Below the pieces are notes generated by a model. The model saw only the letters and a program-made list of their open reading frames with translations, made no database searches and was not told where the DNA came from. Positions 62,568-64,000 of a stretch of DNA of 64,000 nt are shown piece after piece. Source of the stretch: Microbacterium azadirachtae (GTDB lineage Bacteria > Actinomycetota > Actinomycetes > Actinomycetales > Microbacteriaceae). The DNA lies in NCBI RefSeq assembly GCF_000956505.1, contig NZ_JYIX01000038.1, positions 248,001 through 312,000 on the forward strand, in the 5' to 3' direction. The position numbers and the translations under genes were made by a program. The first letter of the stretch is position 1. Each line of letters starts with the position of its first letter.

Positions 62568-64000
62568 TCAGCGGGCGAAGGCGCCCCACTCTGTGGAGCG
62601 GCCTGCCGCGCTGCGGGTCTGCGGCACGTGCCACGGGTTGTCGTCGCGCAGCGGTGCAGGCAGCAGCTCCTGCGGCGCGTTCTGATACGCCACGCCGCGC
62701 AGGAACCGGCCGATGCCGGCGGTGCCCACGCTCGTCGCGTCGGTCGTGGTCGCCGGATACGGGCCGCCGTGCTGCATCGCCGGCGTCACCGCGACTCCCG
62801 TGGGCCAGCCTCCGAACAGCACGCGGCCACTCGTGGCGGCCAGGGCGTCGACGAGCGCGTCGAGGGATCCGTCGGCGAGCTCGTCCGCACGCGCGTGCAC
62901 CGTCGAGGTGAGGTTGCCGGGGAACAGCTCCTCGTGCACCGCCGGGAGCTCCTCCGCGTCGGCGTAGCGGACGATGACGGACAGCGGCCCGAACGACTCC
63001 TCGAGCAGCTCCTCCCGGTGCGCTCGGAGCGTGTCGAGCCCCACCGCGACGACCGTGGGAGTCGCGTGGCGCTGCCCGCTCTCGTCCTCGCGGATCTCGC
63101 CCTCGGCGAGAACGGTCGCGCCCTCCGCACCGAGTACGGCGGACCTCCGCCCCTCGAATGCGCGCCCGATGCCGGGATTCAGCAGGCGGTGCTCGGCCAC
63201 GCCGCCGGCAGCGGGTGCGACGGCGGACAGGTCGGCGTCATCCGGCACGAACAGGAAGCCGGGCTTCGTGCACAGCTGGCCGGCGGATCCGGCGACGGAG
63301 GCGACGAAGCCCTGCAGCAGCTCGGCATCCGCGTAGGTCGCATATACGGGGTTCACGCTGCCCAGCTCCCCGTAGAACGGGATCGGGCGCTGCCGGGCGG
63401 CGGCGATATCCGCCAGCATCCGGCCGACATGCGTGGAACCCGTGAAGGCCCCCGCGCGGATCCGCTCGTCCTGCAGCAGCGCGACACCGTTCTGCTGCCC
63501 CTCGATGAGCTGGAAGACACCGGCGGGCATGCCGGCGCCCTCGAGCGCCTCCGCGACGATCGCGGCCGTGCGGCGGGAGAGCTCGGGGTGCCCCGAATGC
63601 GCCTTGACCACGACGGGGCAGCCCGCCGCGAGAGCGGCCGCGGAGTCGCCGCCGGCCACCGAGAACGCGAACGGGAAGTTCGACGCGGCGAAGTTCAGCA
63701 CCGGCCCGACCGGCTCCAGCACGCGGCGCACATCCGGGCGCGGCCCGATCACGTATGCGGCATCGGCGTCGTCGATCCGCGCGTCGAGGTAGGCGCCGTC
63801 GACGATCGTGTCCGCGAACAGCCGCAGCTGCCAGGACGTGCGCTTCAGCTCGCCCGTGAGCCGCGCCTCGGTGAGACCGGTCTCCCGCATCGCGATCGTG
63901 ATGAGCTCCCCCGCATGCGCGTCGAGGGCGTCGGCGACCGCGACGAGGGCGGCACCACGGTCCGCGGGCGAGGTCGCGGCGAAAGGGCGGGCGGCCGCGG
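62568..64000 (-). CDS. Aldehyde dehydrogenase, probably alpha-ketoglutaric semialdehyde dehydrogenase (5' partial)
   Basis: At least 476 codons are present and the frame is open to the right edge, so the start is outside. Family features are NFAASNFPFAFSVAGGDSAA, KAHSGHPELS, FYGELGSVNP (general-base Glu) and GSAGQLCTKPG (catalytic Cys). This is the NADP+-dependent type III class that oxidises 2,5-dioxopentanoate to 2-oxoglutarate in hydroxyproline and sugar-acid pathways. It converges on the hydroxyproline-type operon. A related aldehyde as substrate cannot be excluded. Confidence 0.88.
   Translation of the reverse strand, partial: AAARPFAATSPADRGAALVAVADALDAHAGELITIAMRETGLTEARLTGELKRTSWQLRLFADTIVDGAYLDARIDDADAAYVIGPRPDVRRVLEPVGPVLNFAASNFPFAFSVAGGDSAAALAAGCPVVVKAHSGHPELSRRTAAIVAEALEGAGMPAGVFQLIEGQQNGVALLQDERIRAGAFTGSTHVGRMLADIAAARQRPIPFYGELGSVNPVYATYADAELLQGFVASVAGSAGQLCTKPGFLFVPDDADLSAVAPAAGGVAEHRLLNPGIGRAFEGRRSAVLGAEGATVLAEGEIREDESGQRHATPTVVAVGLDTLRAHREELLEESFGPLSVIVRYADAEELPAVHEELFPGNLTSTVHARADELADGSLDALVDALAATSGRVLFGGWPTGVAVTPAMQHGGPYPATTTDATSVGTAGIGRFLRGVAYQNAPQELLPAPLRDDNPWHVPQTRSAAGRSTEWGAFAR

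Overview
The window is high-GC actinobacterial DNA. Gene order and protein types fit the family Microbacteriaceae, most likely Microbacterium. Indicators are the zwf-opcA-pgl pentose-phosphate block, the conserved run rpsP-khpA-rimM-trmD / rplS-lepB-rnhB-DUF2469-yraN-comM-dprA-xerC / rpsB-tsf-pyrH-frr-cdsA, frequent GTG starts and GC-rich hairpin terminators. The genus is inferred from remembered synteny, not from a search.

Layout. 1-3394: end of a preceding gene, then zwf-opcA-pgl (oxidative pentose phosphate pathway). 3434-9226: DMT transporter, peptide deformylase, a lipoprotein, tRNA-Asn, a Na+/H+ antiporter, and a flavin-binding plus universal-stress pair. 9396-12848: a Tat-exported protein, an AraC regulator, a 52-residue membrane protein and an orphan ABC ATPase. 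12902-17320: dusB-dgt-dnaG operon. 17381-25157: redox proteins (Gpx, DsbA-like, CnoX-like thioredoxin/TPR), a P-loop kinase, a two-part membrane/lipoprotein-like protein, an AI-2E transporter, a hydrolase and a transglycosylase. 25239-30279: rpsB-tsf, then pyrH-frr-cdsA and a DivIVA-repeat protein. 30565-33519: M23 peptidase, xerC, dprA.

34128-43598 is a 9,471-bp integrated element that splits comM. A large serine integrase lies at its left end. The attL and attR sites rebuild a near-perfect dyad attP centred on a TC core, and removing the element restores a 509-codon comM. It carries one HK97-type capsid gene, two HNH proteins and about a dozen small genes. No portal, large terminase, tail, lysis or recognisable replication gene is present, so it looks like a capsid-encoding phage satellite or a strongly reduced prophage. 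It also holds a cluster of strong hairpins downstream of the capsid gene, a possible short terminated leader RNA, and an arrangement in which integration separates the integrase from its likely promoter. This is the most interesting part of the window.

44513-51886: yraN, DUF2469, rnhB, lepB, rplS, a membrane protein, map, a histidine phosphatase, trmD, rimM, khpA and rpsP. 52062-64000: a catabolic cluster that appears to serve proline- or hydroxyproline-containing peptides. It has a dipeptide ABC importer with an aminopeptidase P on the minus strand. Diverging from it are an ornithine cyclodeaminase-family reductase, a two-cysteine proline racemase/4-hydroxyproline epimerase and a prolidase-like amidohydrolase. 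A convergent alpha-ketoglutaric semialdehyde dehydrogenase-like gene runs off the right edge. A palindrome in the shared promoter region is a likely GntR-type operator. No rRNA, CRISPR array or classical insertion sequence was seen.
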